A stretch of DNA of 64,000 nucleotides from RHLJ01 sp048058975 (GCA_048058975.1 JBLLNP010000012.1:15175-79174); one strand, 5' to 3'. Positions 44,101 to 53,538 are shown, numbered from the stretch's first letter. Numbers and translations: made by a program. The notes: generated from the sequence alone by a model not told the origin.

Positions 44101-47100
44101 ACTCCAAATGCTGTTGAAGGCGATCAGGTCACATTTACGCTTACTGTAACAAACCCAGGGGCATTCATTGCTTCAGGAATTAAGGTGACAGATCAATTGC
44201 CAACAGGCCTGACCTTTGTTTCTTCAACTGCAAGCCAGGGTACATACAATTCATTCAGTGGAATCTGGAATATTGGAACTATTGATGACGGAGACACAAC
44301 CAGTGTTACTTTGAATATAACCGCTTCAATCGATGCAGGTACGCTCGGAAATACAATTCTTAATACAGCGAGTATTACTTCATTAAATGAAACGGACCCT
44401 GAACTTGGAAATAACTCTGCTTCAGCAGGTGTAACGATAGTTCCTGAATCTGCAGATATTGGACTGGCCATTTCTGTAGATGATAACACCGCTCTGGAAG
44501 GTCAACTTCTTGTATTCACATTAACTGCAACTAATAATGGGCCAAAAACGGCTACCGGTCTGACAGTTATTGATCAGATTCCATCCGGGTTAACGTACGT
44601 GAGTTCCTCAGCAACACAAGGTTCGTATTCAAATAGCACAGGGATTTGGAATATTGGTGCATTAAATAATGGTCAATCAACAACGCTCACAATTACTGTA
44701 AGTGTAAATGCTGGAACGGAAGGTAACCAGATAACAAATTCTGCGGATGTAAATACATCAAACCAAACTGATCCGGTTACGGGCAATAACACTGTTTCAC
44801 AACTAATAGATGTTGTTACTCCGGGCTTTCCTACAAGTTGTTCAGAAGTACCAACGCTCTCATTTACGGGATTTACCTTACAAAGTGGAACCGCCGGGCA
44901 GGTTGGGGCCGTGTATCGATTCAACTCGGTTACAACAGGTGTGTATGCTGAATTCGAAATCATTACTGTAAATAACGCAATTCTTGTAAACTTTGATCAG
45001 ATAGCTTCCGGTGGTGTTGATGGTTGGTTTCAGCCTCAGATTGAAGCAGACAATAAAACACTCAGCCAGGGCTATATCGATTTTGAGATTTCGTTTTATG
45101 ATTCAGCTACCGGAAACCCAAGGTATTTAACTTTTGCAGCTTCTGCTGTTGATGTGGATGGCGATCCAAATGGGGCTCGAGAATTTGCAGGCTTCCAACG
45201 CCTCACGTCATTTACTATAGAAACAAATACCGATCTTATTCAAAATACCGAGGGGATTTTCACCACTTTTGAGTCAGCTCAACCCGTTGTAGTTAATGGC
45301 ATCGATCCTCAGAATACAAACAATCTCGCTTATACTACTTATACAAACGAACCGAAATTCAGATTACGAGCGGGTATTAAAGATCCAACAGCAACCGGGT
45401 TCCTTCAAAGATTATTCGCTTTCAATTTTGAGCCTTGTGTAATTAATAACTTTACTAATCCAACCTCATCCGATATTGTAGATATTTCTGTTACCAAATC
45501 GGTGAATTTTGTAACTCCTGCAGTTGGTGATACCGTTACTTATACCATAGTAGCAAAAAATGAACAAGGTAATTCTGTTGGTAATATTGAAATAACGGAT
45601 CAGATTCCTGCTGGTTTAACATTAGATAATGCATCTGTTTCAGCAACTATTGGTAGCTATAATACTTCAACTGGGGTTTGGAATCTTGGAACACTTTCGG
45701 GACAACAATCTGCTACTCTTACACTTAAAGCTATAGTTAATTCCGGACAAGAAGGGAATACAATAACCAATACAGCTTCACTTACTAATAATACCGGTAC
45801 AGATGGTAATCAGGCCAACAATTCGGGTAGTGCAAATATTATTGTATTTGATCCGGGATCAGGATTAACCTGTAACGAACCTCCGTTATTCTCTTTTACA
45901 AATCCATCCCTTGAGCAAGGCGTCCCGCTACAAGTTAATGCCATTTATAGATTCTCAAACGTAAGTTCCGGGGTTGATGCACTTGTACAAGTAATAGCGA
46001 TCAATAATGCGACCCTTGATAATATTGATAATGATGGAATCGCAAATTCTCCTGCCAACTTCAGTCCTTTCTTTACCGCTAATGCAGGTGGAGGCTACAT
46101 CGATTATAAAATCACGCTTGTCCAAACAGGAACCTTAGTTCCGGTTAAAAGAGACTTCGCGCTAACCGGCTTGGACATAGATGGAAGTGACCAGGGAGGA
46201 GGACAAACTATTCGTGATTATTTAGGATTCTCACAGAACCAGTCTAATACTGTCGAATTTGCAACAAATCTGGGAGTTTCAACCGCAGGGGCATTTCAGT
46301 TGTTTGAGTCTAATGTTACAACCGATGGCAATGGAACCTTTGATACCGACCACATGGCGTACATTGTGTATAACTATACTTCTACTTTTGATTTAAGAAC
46401 CGGATCCTATACTACGGGCGGATATTCAGATGACCGTTTGGTAGATATTGACTTTACACAATGCAGGAATCAGGATTTCACTAATCCGGTACTTACCACC
46501 AGAGATGCCAATATTGCTATTACCAAAACCGCAGATCAAACTAATCCACTTGCTAACGAAACCGTAAACTTTACGCTTACTGTAACAAACAATGGCCCTG
46601 AAAATGCAACAGAGCTGGATGTTAATGAAACACTACCGGCAGGTTTAACATTGGTACAGGCTACTCCAAGTCAAGGTACATACAATCAGATAACTAAAAT
46701 CTGGGCGGTTGGTTCACTCAACAATGGTAGTTCAGCAACACTTACGTTAGAGACGACGGTAAACTCCGGAATCACCCAGGATTCTCTTATCAACAAAGCC
46801 TTTATCCAGGGATTGAATCAAAATGATCCTGTGGTTGCCAATGATACCGCGGCAGTTACTATATATATAAGCATACCGATCAGTGGAACGGTATTTGAAG
46901 ACAAAACCGGAAACGGTTTCAGCGATGACGCGAATTTTGGGGATGCGAGCGGAGATCAACAAGCACTTGAAAATGTGGAAGTACATCTTTTTAAAGATGG
47001 AGGCGATGGAGTGCCTGATGGAAACGACGACACCTACGAAACCACAAAACTGACCAACAATCTTGGGAAATACACCTTTCAGATTGGAGATGACGGAGAC

Positions 47101-50100
47101 TACTGGGTAGTAGTGGATTCAAAAACCGGAGAACTTACAGATGGAACTACCTGGGCTGAACAAACATACGCACCTATTGGTGGACTTTGTGAAGACGGTA
47201 CCGGAGCCTTTGCTATAAAAACAACCGCTGGCCATTGTTTTGGAGGTAGAAGAGGAGCTCAGTCTGATAATATTTCAGCTTCACCTGTTCCGGCTGACCT
47301 TGCAAATGCCGAGCATGTTGCAAAAGTAACCGTTACGGGAGCTGAGATTACCTCTATCGATTTTGGCTTTAGCTTCAATGTGGTTACCCAGGTTTCTGAT
47401 ACTGATCAGGATGGAAGTTCTTCAAGAACGGCTCAGGGATCGCTTCGCCAGTTTATTTTAAACGCTAATGCAATTGCGGGTGCAAACACGATGCGCTTTG
47501 TTCCGGCTGTTCCAACCAATGCCTCCGGGGCTGGCGGAAACTGGTGGAGTTTAACATTAGGCAGCGAACTTCCTGCAATTACCGATGCGCTAACAACTAT
47601 AAATGGTACAGCATATCAGTTAGCAGCGCCTACCACAATTCGCGACGATAACCCCGGGGCAACGGGCACAGGGGGATCAGTGGGAATAGACAATATTTCG
47701 TTAAATCCAGTTACCCGAAAGGAATTCGAAATAAATCTTGCCGATGCAGGAGCGAACGCGTTGCTTGTAAATACTTCTGGTGCATTTGCCATTCGCCACG
47801 TTGCTATATACAATGGAGATAATGCCATTCGTGTTCAAAGCTCTTCAAGTGGTATTATCGAAAAAAACCTGATTGGTGTTCGGGCAAGTGGTGTGGATCC
47901 TGCTGGGGCGGATCGAGGTGGAATTGGAATCGAATTTAATGGAGCAGGAACCACTTCAACGCTTGTCCAGGAAAACTATATAGGATATCTGAACGATTCT
48001 GGAATCAAATCTACCAATAGTTCTGCTTCCATTACGGTACATAAAAATGAGATCAGTCAAACCGCTTTAAGCGAAACCCAGGCAGATGGAATTGAAGGGT
48101 TGGGAACATGGATCATCACCCAAAACCTAATTCAACAGTCGGGAAACTCAGCCAGCGCATCATTAAATGGTGGTAGTGGTATCGAGATTGGTTCAAACTC
48201 CGGCCTTTCATCCGGAAATACGATCAGAAACAACACGATCCGGAATAATGTGGTAGCTGGGATTACCATTCTGAATAATGTTACCAGCTCTCTGGTTGAG
48301 AAGAATATTGTGCATGGAAACGGAACTAAGTTCAGCGCATCAGCTCAGAAAGAAGGAGCTGGTGTTAAGCTTACCTCGCCTAACTCACTTGCTCAACAGG
48401 GCATAAGAATTACTCAGAATAGTTTTTATGGTAACCATGGGATTTCTATTGATGTTGTTTATGGCGGTTCCGGAATTGCTGACGGAGTATCACCGAATGA
48501 TGGTGTTTTACAAAGTTCATCAACTACTCCAAACCGGGGACTTGATTATCCGGTATTCACACTCTCAACCCTTGAAAACAACGTCCTCCATATTGAAGGA
48601 TATGTAGGTACTACAACCACAAAGCTACAGAATATCTATTCAATAGAGGTATATAAAGCTGAAGATGATGGGAACAATAATGGTTTGATTGAGGTAGGTG
48701 GAACTCTGAATCGTCCTCATGGGGAAGGTCGAACCTATATCGGAACCATCACTACCAATTCAAACGGTACGTTCAGTGTTGATATTCCTATTTCCGGATC
48801 TGTATCGCTTGCATTCAACGACCGGATTACCGCAATAGCAATAAGTTCTGCGAATAATACTTCCGAGTTCAGTGCTAACTCTAGGGTAGTACCAACCGGG
48901 GTAGCAATCAGCGGTTTTGTGTATCACGATTTGAATCATAACATGATTAAAGATGCTTCCGAACCCGGTCTCCAAAACGTAACTATGGTGTTGTACGATG
49001 TGCAACAAAACAACTGTAAGAGTGTGCTTACCGGTTCTGATGGTCGTTACGAGTTCACTAATGTATTAAACGGAAGCTACAATCTGATTGAATCCTTTGG
49101 GCAAAGTATTCCTACACCTGATATCTGTACTCCGGCTGAGGTAGATCCTGATAATTTCATTTCTACTACTCCGAACCTTCGATCTGTTACTGTAAATAAC
49201 CTTCCTGTTTTTCAGGATTTTGGGGATTATGAAGGGATTAAGATTTCAGGAAAAGTGATCAACGATAATGGAATAGGAAGTGGGATTGCTAACGATGGTA
49301 TTCAAAACGGAGGAGAGACAGGTTTCGAATCTCAAACGGTAAAAGTGGTTACTTCATCAAATACCCTGATAGAGCAAGTAGTAACTGCAGCTGATGGAAC
49401 ATACTCATTATTTGTTCCGGCAGCTACCGTTGGAGAGGGAGGAACGGTAAAAGTTGTTGAAACCAACGGCTCCGAAAAGATTTCAACGGGCGGTTCGGAA
49501 GGAACTACTTCCGGCAGTTACAATATTTCCACAGATGAAACGACCTTCAATATTTCACTTGGTACGGTTTATACCGGAGTAAACTTTGCCGATGTGCAAG
49601 TGAGTAGATTATTGACCGATGGAGAACGTACGGTATTACCGGGCGCAGTGGTAACATTCCAACATTTATTTGACGCGAATACTGCCGGAACCGTTACTTT
49701 TAATACAGCTCCTATAAATAATCCAACTAATCCAAACTGGCCGGTAATTCTGTATCAGGATTTAAATTGTAGTGGTGTGATTGATTCAGGGGAACCTGTT
49801 CTGCTTCCAACAACAACGGTTTCAGTTACAGCAGGTCAGAACGTATGCCTGTTGCTTAAAGTAACAGCACCAAATGGTCTTAATAGTGGTGCATCCAATC
49901 AAACAACCATTACTGCTACATTAAGCTTTGCAAACACAAGTCCGGTTATTCAGCAAATACTTAGCAGAGTTGATTTGACCACTGTTGGTACCGAAGAAGC
50001 TGGTCTTGTAATATTGAAATCGGTTGATAAAACTCAGGCTTTACCGGGAGCAAACCTGGTGTATTCCATTAATTATGAAAATCTGGGTGATGAACCGATT

Positions 50101-50304
50101 TCACAGGTAGAAATCACCGATGTAATTCCAAGTTACACAACCTATGTGTCAAGCAGTTGTGGCACATTGCCAACAGGTATTACCAACTGCACAATTACTG
50201 CACCGAGCGTAGGTGCAACTGGTACTCTTAAATGGAGCTTTACCGGAACTCTTGATCCCGGGAAAACGGGTGTTGTAACATTCACTGTAAAAATAGATGA
50301 TTAA
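41110..50304 (+). CDS. Giant exported surface protein (Gly-rich, FN3, DUF11, SdrD, beta-helix)
   Basis: 3064 residues. Met1, Met13 and Met19 are possible starts; the signal peptide (KKLVFLFMISLMMGKAENVLG) fits all. Approximate order: a glycine-rich region (60-290) with many GGGG runs; two FN3 domains (298-390, 400-495), each with a YTQ(I/V)GTVTDNESA motif; a SwmB-like domain (500-600); a GEVED domain (about 930-985, GEVEDYQVTI); DUF11 at 990-1110, 1116-1233, 1456-1577 and 1801-1920; an unnamed domain twice (1239-1451, 1587-1794); an SdrD-like domain (1924-2090); a right-handed beta-helix (about 2090-2460, NTIRNNTIRNN); another SdrD-like domain (2598-2708); and a final DUF11 domain. It ends in VTFTVKIDD without a T9SS tail. 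It is a likely adhesin or surface layer component. Confidence 0.82.
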   Translation: MGKGKRKLLGNTMNMATIMKKLVFLFMISLMMGKAENVLGQVVVNETTLISGTYTVPEDGQVTITIVGADGGDGTTTAGGQGATAIATFNVNAGDVIRYVVGESGVSSSTGSSAGGGGSTGVYINSTLVMVAGAGAGGDNSTGAIGLGGNTGTDGDAGTGTGPGAGGTGGNGGGTTTNTAAAGGGGGILTAGGSSDAGGGAAADATITNLSVLLDIASGGTGNGTGTAGGGGFTGGGGADANYSGGGGGYSGGGGAGANGSAGGGGSYIDASAISPVLTAGGDGTGTESDGSISITYFDQTAPTAPQNVAATEISNTQINITFDDVDESGSGVASYSVKRSTVQGGPYTQIGTVTDNESASYTYSDNTVSEGNTYYYVVTAIDGNSNESANSAEVSETILSVIPTPPSNVVATAIAGGNIEITFEDVNSPVGIDGYTIKRSTAEGGPYTQVGTVTDNESATYTFTDNTVSNGTTYYYVISSTDDNSVESVDSDEVSATSDNVNPVLQAASVNGEYLTLDYNEAMDLGSVPASGDFVVRVNGIPRTVTNVAINGPRIILTLDPEVLSADNVEIDYSYGTNRIQDAAGNDAPVFTNQSVTNYTYNPTSYGPSPCPIVNGQDAAWACFSGTYGGTSMTAAVGGLEIATVSAVGTNTTFAPNALQQWASGAFSGDQFNGPQVNPNGASGDATSLDINIPSFIPSDALILSLNRLRPNAGSTSYTLEAFDGTNTKVTVNDWITGQGTDGGVCSNSVILNYTNGNTTIEFQPSVSGNPSCASSSTPVWFRITDSNVERIEIRKVASQADNIHIGMAVVADFGDAPSTFGTNYSGSGNPPAFHLLNNGSPNTVYLGAGVDGDGNGASGSASNGDDTESSGIGNGDDEDGISQLTDFNTAQTSYKTTLVCTDGGNVGGWIDFDLSNTFDPNEFTSAVCASGSASLTWTGLSGLVTGTTYARFRIASSLSEVINPTGYALDGEVEDYQVTIIDPPTPDLEITKTVDTPNAVEGDQVTFTLTVTNPGAFIASGIKVTDQLPTGLTFVSSTASQGTYNSFSGIWNIGTIDDGDTTSVTLNITASIDAGTLGNTILNTASITSLNETDPELGNNSASAGVTIVPESADIGLAISVDDNTALEGQLLVFTLTATNNGPKTATGLTVIDQIPSGLTYVSSSATQGSYSNSTGIWNIGALNNGQSTTLTITVSVNAGTEGNQITNSADVNTSNQTDPVTGNNTVSQLIDVVTPGFPTSCSEVPTLSFTGFTLQSGTAGQVGAVYRFNSVTTGVYAEFEIITVNNAILVNFDQIASGGVDGWFQPQIEADNKTLSQGYIDFEISFYDSATGNPRYLTFAASAVDVDGDPNGAREFAGFQRLTSFTIETNTDLIQNTEGIFTTFESAQPVVVNGIDPQNTNNLAYTTYTNEPKFRLRAGIKDPTATGFLQRLFAFNFEPCVINNFTNPTSSDIVDISVTKSVNFVTPAVGDTVTYTIVAKNEQGNSVGNIEITDQIPAGLTLDNASVSATIGSYNTSTGVWNLGTLSGQQSATLTLKAIVNSGQEGNTITNTASLTNNTGTDGNQANNSGSANIIVFDPGSGLTCNEPPLFSFTNPSLEQGVPLQVNAIYRFSNVSSGVDALVQVIAINNATLDNIDNDGIANSPANFSPFFTANAGGGYIDYKITLVQTGTLVPVKRDFALTGLDIDGSDQGGGQTIRDYLGFSQNQSNTVEFATNLGVSTAGAFQLFESNVTTDGNGTFDTDHMAYIVYNYTSTFDLRTGSYTTGGYSDDRLVDIDFTQCRNQDFTNPVLTTRDANIAITKTADQTNPLANETVNFTLTVTNNGPENATELDVNETLPAGLTLVQATPSQGTYNQITKIWAVGSLNNGSSATLTLETTVNSGITQDSLINKAFIQGLNQNDPVVANDTAAVTIYISIPISGTVFEDKTGNGFSDDANFGDASGDQQALENVEVHLFKDGGDGVPDGNDDTYETTKLTNNLGKYTFQIGDDGDYWVVVDSKTGELTDGTTWAEQTYAPIGGLCEDGTGAFAIKTTAGHCFGGRRGAQSDNISASPVPADLANAEHVAKVTVTGAEITSIDFGFSFNVVTQVSDTDQDGSSSRTAQGSLRQFILNANAIAGANTMRFVPAVPTNASGAGGNWWSLTLGSELPAITDALTTINGTAYQLAAPTTIRDDNPGATGTGGSVGIDNISLNPVTRKEFEINLADAGANALLVNTSGAFAIRHVAIYNGDNAIRVQSSSSGIIEKNLIGVRASGVDPAGADRGGIGIEFNGAGTTSTLVQENYIGYLNDSGIKSTNSSASITVHKNEISQTALSETQADGIEGLGTWIITQNLIQQSGNSASASLNGGSGIEIGSNSGLSSGNTIRNNTIRNNVVAGITILNNVTSSLVEKNIVHGNGTKFSASAQKEGAGVKLTSPNSLAQQGIRITQNSFYGNHGISIDVVYGGSGIADGVSPNDGVLQSSSTTPNRGLDYPVFTLSTLENNVLHIEGYVGTTTTKLQNIYSIEVYKAEDDGNNNGLIEVGGTLNRPHGEGRTYIGTITTNSNGTFSVDIPISGSVSLAFNDRITAIAISSANNTSEFSANSRVVPTGVAISGFVYHDLNHNMIKDASEPGLQNVTMVLYDVQQNNCKSVLTGSDGRYEFTNVLNGSYNLIESFGQSIPTPDICTPAEVDPDNFISTTPNLRSVTVNNLPVFQDFGDYEGIKISGKVINDNGIGSGIANDGIQNGGETGFESQTVKVVTSSNTLIEQVVTAADGTYSLFVPAATVGEGGTVKVVETNGSEKISTGGSEGTTSGSYNISTDETTFNISLGTVYTGVNFADVQVSRLLTDGERTVLPGAVVTFQHLFDANTAGTVTFNTAPINNPTNPNWPVILYQDLNCSGVIDSGEPVLLPTTTVSVTAGQNVCLLLKVTAPNGLNSGASNQTTITATLSFANTSPVIQQILSRVDLTTVGTEEAGLVILKSVDKTQALPGANLVYSINYENLGDEPISQVEITDVIPSYTTYVSSSCGTLPTGITNCTITAPSVGATGTLKWSFTGTLDPGKTGVVTFTVKIDD

Positions 50305-50319
50305 AATATATAGAGAGAA

Positions 50320-50706
50320 ATGACAATTAATAATAAACCACTTGTATTTGTTTTAGAAGATAACCCAGCATACCGAACGCTAATTAGCCGGGTATTGCAA
50401 AAAAATGGTTTTGCAGTAATGCTGTTTGAACACGGCAGAAAAGCTGTTGATATGTTGAGATATGTTCGTCCGGCGCTGATTGTTTCTGATATTGAAATGC
50501 CCTGTATGGACGGATTCGAATTCAATGAGCATGTAAAGCAGTATTTTCCAGAGCATCATATCCCATTTATCTATATCTCTTCTACATCGTGCGAGAATAT
50601 GAAAGGTAAAGCCAAAGAACTGGGAGCAACCAATATGCTTGATAAGCCTGTATCTACAGAAAAGCTGAAGCAAGCGATCAATTATGTACTTGAAATTGAC
50701 AACTAA
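50320..50706 (+). CDS. Stand-alone response regulator receiver domain
   Basis: 128 residues, one CheY-like receiver with no output domain. Acidic pocket Glu13-Asp14, phospho-acceptor Asp57 in VSDIEMPCMDGFEF, Ser87 at the Thr/Ser position (IYISST) and Lys109 in LDKPVS are all present, so it should be phosphorylated. The 15-base gap after the giant surface protein gene, with GAGAG as ribosome site, suggests co-transcription. No kinase is adjacent; the hybrid kinase at 4292-6619 is a distant possibility only. It may control the surface proteins after translation or link them to motility. Confidence 0.88.
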   Translation: MTINNKPLVFVLEDNPAYRTLISRVLQKNGFAVMLFEHGRKAVDMLRYVRPALIVSDIEMPCMDGFEFNEHVKQYFPEHHIPFIYISSTSCENMKGKAKELGATNMLDKPVSTEKLKQAINYVLEIDN

Positions 50707-50743
50707 GGCTTTCATTTAAGAAGGATGAAGAATATGTTCAGGA

Positions 50744-51484
50744 ATGATCACGCATACACAAGCCATCATCCTTCGTTCGGTTGATTATCAGGAATCGAGC
50801 AAAATTCTTACGGTTCTAAGCCAGGAGCATGGCAAAATTGCGCTAATTGCCCGCGGAGCAAAAAAACCGAAAAGCAAATTATCTGGATTGATTGAAGTAG
50901 GGAATATTCTGGATGTGGTCTATTACTATAAATCTACCAGAGGAGTTCAGAGCTTAACAGAAGCTTCAATCGCCTATTCCAGTATAGAATTCCGCATTCA
51001 TTTTGAGAAAGCCGCTATTTTGTATGCTACTCTTGAACTGGCTTCTCAACTGGTTCATGAGAATGAAGTGAATACCCCGATCTTTAATTTTCTTCAGAAA
51101 TTCATTCCATGGCTGGGAGAAGAAGAAGGGATCCAATCCTCTGTTTTTTGCTATAACCAACTACGCTTTGCCGAACTTTGCGGCTTTGATTTGAATGATC
51201 GTAATACAGACTTAGATAAAGATATTTATCTGAATATTGCTGAAGGTACAATTTCGAATGCAATTGATTCGGAACTTTCGTATAAATTAACCGTCTTACA
51301 GGCTCGTTTTTTAAAAGAGTCAATAGCCTCAAAAAACAGAGGAGTTCTTTCTCTTGGATTACAAGGTCAGGAACTAAAACAATTGATTCGTCATTTGGAT
51401 GTGTACTTTAAGTACCACATAGAAGGTTATAAAGAACGAAGATCAGACTCAATTTTTGAACAGATGTTGCAGGAAAGCAAATGA
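50744..51484 (+). CDS. recO: DNA repair protein RecO
   Basis: 246 residues, usual length. The N-terminal OB fold is recognised by TQAIILRSVDYQESSKILTVLS and the GKIALIARGAKKPKSKL stretch (key words YQESSKILTVLS and ARGAKKPKS). An alpha-helical C-terminal domain follows, here with one Cys cluster remnant (CYNQLRFAELCGFDL), without a clear four-Cys zinc site. RecO loads RecA onto SSB-coated DNA with RecR in the RecF pathway. Its stop overlaps the htrA start (ATGA). Confidence 0.93.
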   Translation: MITHTQAIILRSVDYQESSKILTVLSQEHGKIALIARGAKKPKSKLSGLIEVGNILDVVYYYKSTRGVQSLTEASIAYSSIEFRIHFEKAAILYATLELASQLVHENEVNTPIFNFLQKFIPWLGEEEGIQSSVFCYNQLRFAELCGFDLNDRNTDLDKDIYLNIAEGTISNAIDSELSYKLTVLQARFLKESIASKNRGVLSLGLQGQELKQLIRHLDVYFKYHIEGYKERRSDSIFEQMLQESK

Positions 51485-53004
51485 AGAAAAGAGATATTTA
51501 TTTAACAGGCATTCTCCTGATTTTGGTAGGTGTTTCCATTGGAACCATTTTTGCCCTCTATACAATTAATCCTGATTTGGCTCCACTATCGGAAGTAAAA
51601 ATTACCGAAGTAAAGAAAAGTGAAGCCCCTCTGTTTACAGAAGAAGATCTCGGCAAAATTGATACCCGTTTTGTTTTTAAGAAGATAGCCGAAGAAGTAA
51701 CTCCAACTGTTGTTTATATAGAAACCATCATTCCTGTTGATACCCCAGATGATGAAAACCATAATTTCAGCGACAATCTTTGGGATAGGATTGTTCCGAG
51801 AAGAGCCCGTACGGTAGGTTCAGGTGTGGTAATTACTACTAATGGGTACATTCTTACAAATTACCACGTAGTTGAAGACGCTGTTCGAAATGGCCTTAAA
51901 GTGGTATTGAATGATAAGCGCGAATTCGATGCCAAACTTGTGGGGCAGGACCCAAGCACAGATCTGGCTGTCATCAAAATTAATGCAGAAAACTTACAGG
52001 CAGTTACAGTTGGTAATTCCGACAGTGTGGATGTTGGTGAGTGGGTACTCGCAATTGGAAATCCGTTCAGACTCCGCTCTACAGTTACGGCTGGAATTGT
52101 AAGTGCACTGAGCCGGGACGTTCAGATCATTAACGATCGTATGCGAATTGAAAGTTTCATTCAAACAGATGCGGCCATTAATAAAGGAAATAGTGGGGGA
52201 GCTTTAGTGAACACCAGTGGTCAACTTGTTGGGGTGAACACTGCTATAGCTTCTCAAAGTGGGGCTTATCAAGGCTACGGGTTTGCTGTTCCGAGTAATC
52301 TGGCCATTAAAGTTGCAACGGATTTGATTCAATACGGAGAAGTAAAAAGAGCGCTTCTTGGAGTAAGTATAGGCGCTGTAGATTATGAGCGTGCTACTCA
52401 GCTTGGCCTTTCTGAAGTAAAAGGAGTTGAGATATTATCTGTAAGCAGGGATGGTGCCGCTGCAGAATCAGGAATCAGATCAGGGGATGTAGTGCTGAAG
52501 GTTAATGGACAGCCTGTGAACGAATCTAACGAACTACAGGAGAAAGTAGCGGTGCTACGTCCCGGAGACTTAGTAGATTTGCGAATCTGGCGAAATGGTA
52601 GGGAGTTAAACAAAAGTGTATTGTTAAAAATGATGGAACCTGAGCCAGAAGAAGAATTGGCATTTGAAGATCAGTCTATCATTCCTGATGAAATCCCCGA
52701 AGGAGAAAATACTGGAGTGGATGTTCATGAGTTTGATTTGGGATTCAGGGTAATGGCTCTCGTTAAACCTGAAAATGAAGAAACGTATGATTTGATTGTA
52801 ACCCATGTGTATAAGTATTCTGAAGCCTGGAACCGTGGATTGAGAGAAAATCAGAAAATTATCTCCATTGACGAAGAAAAGGTTGAAGATCTCAATAGTT
52901 TGAAAGACCTTATCAATAAGAAACTAACTAACAGGAAATCGGTTATGCTCGAAGTGCTAAACGAAGAAGATGCACGGGGTTATATCGAATTAGAACGAAA
53001 TTAA
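51481..53004 (+). CDS. htrA: HtrA/Deg-type serine protease with two PDZ domains
   Basis: 507 residues. An N-terminal hydrophobic segment (about 7-27, LTGILLILVGVSIGTIFALY) acts as signal or membrane anchor. The trypsin-like domain (about 60-290) has catalytic His129 (TNYHVVEDA), Asp161 (STDLAVIKI) and Ser238 (NKGNSGGALV). The first PDZ (about 300-385) shows GVEILSVSRDGAAAESGIRSGDVVLKVNG-type sequence (VSRDGAAAESGIRSGD); a second PDZ-like domain covers about 415-505. Periplasmic quality control of misfolded proteins is the usual role and would suit a strain exporting the giant proteins encoded just upstream. It overlaps recO and abuts the lipoprotein gene. Confidence 0.93.
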   Translation: MKKRDIYLTGILLILVGVSIGTIFALYTINPDLAPLSEVKITEVKKSEAPLFTEEDLGKIDTRFVFKKIAEEVTPTVVYIETIIPVDTPDDENHNFSDNLWDRIVPRRARTVGSGVVITTNGYILTNYHVVEDAVRNGLKVVLNDKREFDAKLVGQDPSTDLAVIKINAENLQAVTVGNSDSVDVGEWVLAIGNPFRLRSTVTAGIVSALSRDVQIINDRMRIESFIQTDAAINKGNSGGALVNTSGQLVGVNTAIASQSGAYQGYGFAVPSNLAIKVATDLIQYGEVKRALLGVSIGAVDYERATQLGLSEVKGVEILSVSRDGAAAESGIRSGDVVLKVNGQPVNESNELQEKVAVLRPGDLVDLRIWRNGRELNKSVLLKMMEPEPEEELAFEDQSIIPDEIPEGENTGVDVHEFDLGFRVMALVKPENEETYDLIVTHVYKYSEAWNRGLRENQKIISIDEEKVEDLNSLKDLINKKLTNRKSVMLEVLNEEDARGYIELERN

Positions 53005-53538
53005 ATGAAGCTTTTTAACTTTGGGGCGCTCTCAGTACTTATAATTACAATGTTGGGAGCATGTGCTGCTTCCGGTCCGGCTGTATCGGATTCATCTTCA
53101 GTTGAGTCAATATTTCCTTCATGGTATGCCATGAATGGTTTCAGTTCTGATAGTGTAAGCTATTTGGGATTTGCTACAGCAATTGCGGCGGATTCTACCG
53201 TAGCTGTGGAACGAGCAGAAAAACAAGCTAGAATTAATCTCGAAAAGAATATTGCTCTTTTAACTGAGGAAATCAGGACAGACCTGGTTAAGTCAGGATC
53301 GAACAATGCAGATAACACCGACTTTATCATTATTCTCCGTACTGCCCACTCAGGAGTAGAGGCTGCAGCCTCATCGAATCAAACCATAGTCAGAAATACA
53401 GAAGGGTACTATAGAGGATTTGCTTCAGTAGAAATTACACGAGCTGAACTCAGGAACGTACTGGAAAAGGGCTTTACCGGACACCCCCGATATTGGGGAG
53501 AATTTTCATCAGCTCAAGGCTTTGCTGTACATTTTTAG
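53005..53538 (+). CDS. LPP20-like lipoprotein
   Basis: 177 residues, starting at the base after the htrA stop. The signal sequence ends in a lipobox, MLGACAASG (Cys20). The mature part resembles the LPP20 family: SWYAMNGFSSDSVSYLGFATAIAADS, then a helical ERAEKQARINLEKNIALL stretch (key words GFATAIAADS and AEKQARINL), closing with RGFASVEITRAELRNVLE. LPP20 proteins are outer-membrane lipoproteins of unknown general function. Its place after htrA suggests an envelope role. Confidence 0.75.
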   Translation: MKLFNFGALSVLIITMLGACAASGPAVSDSSSVESIFPSWYAMNGFSSDSVSYLGFATAIAADSTVAVERAEKQARINLEKNIALLTEEIRTDLVKSGSNNADNTDFIIILRTAHSGVEAAASSNQTIVRNTEGYYRGFASVEITRAELRNVLEKGFTGHPRYWGEFSSAQGFAVHF

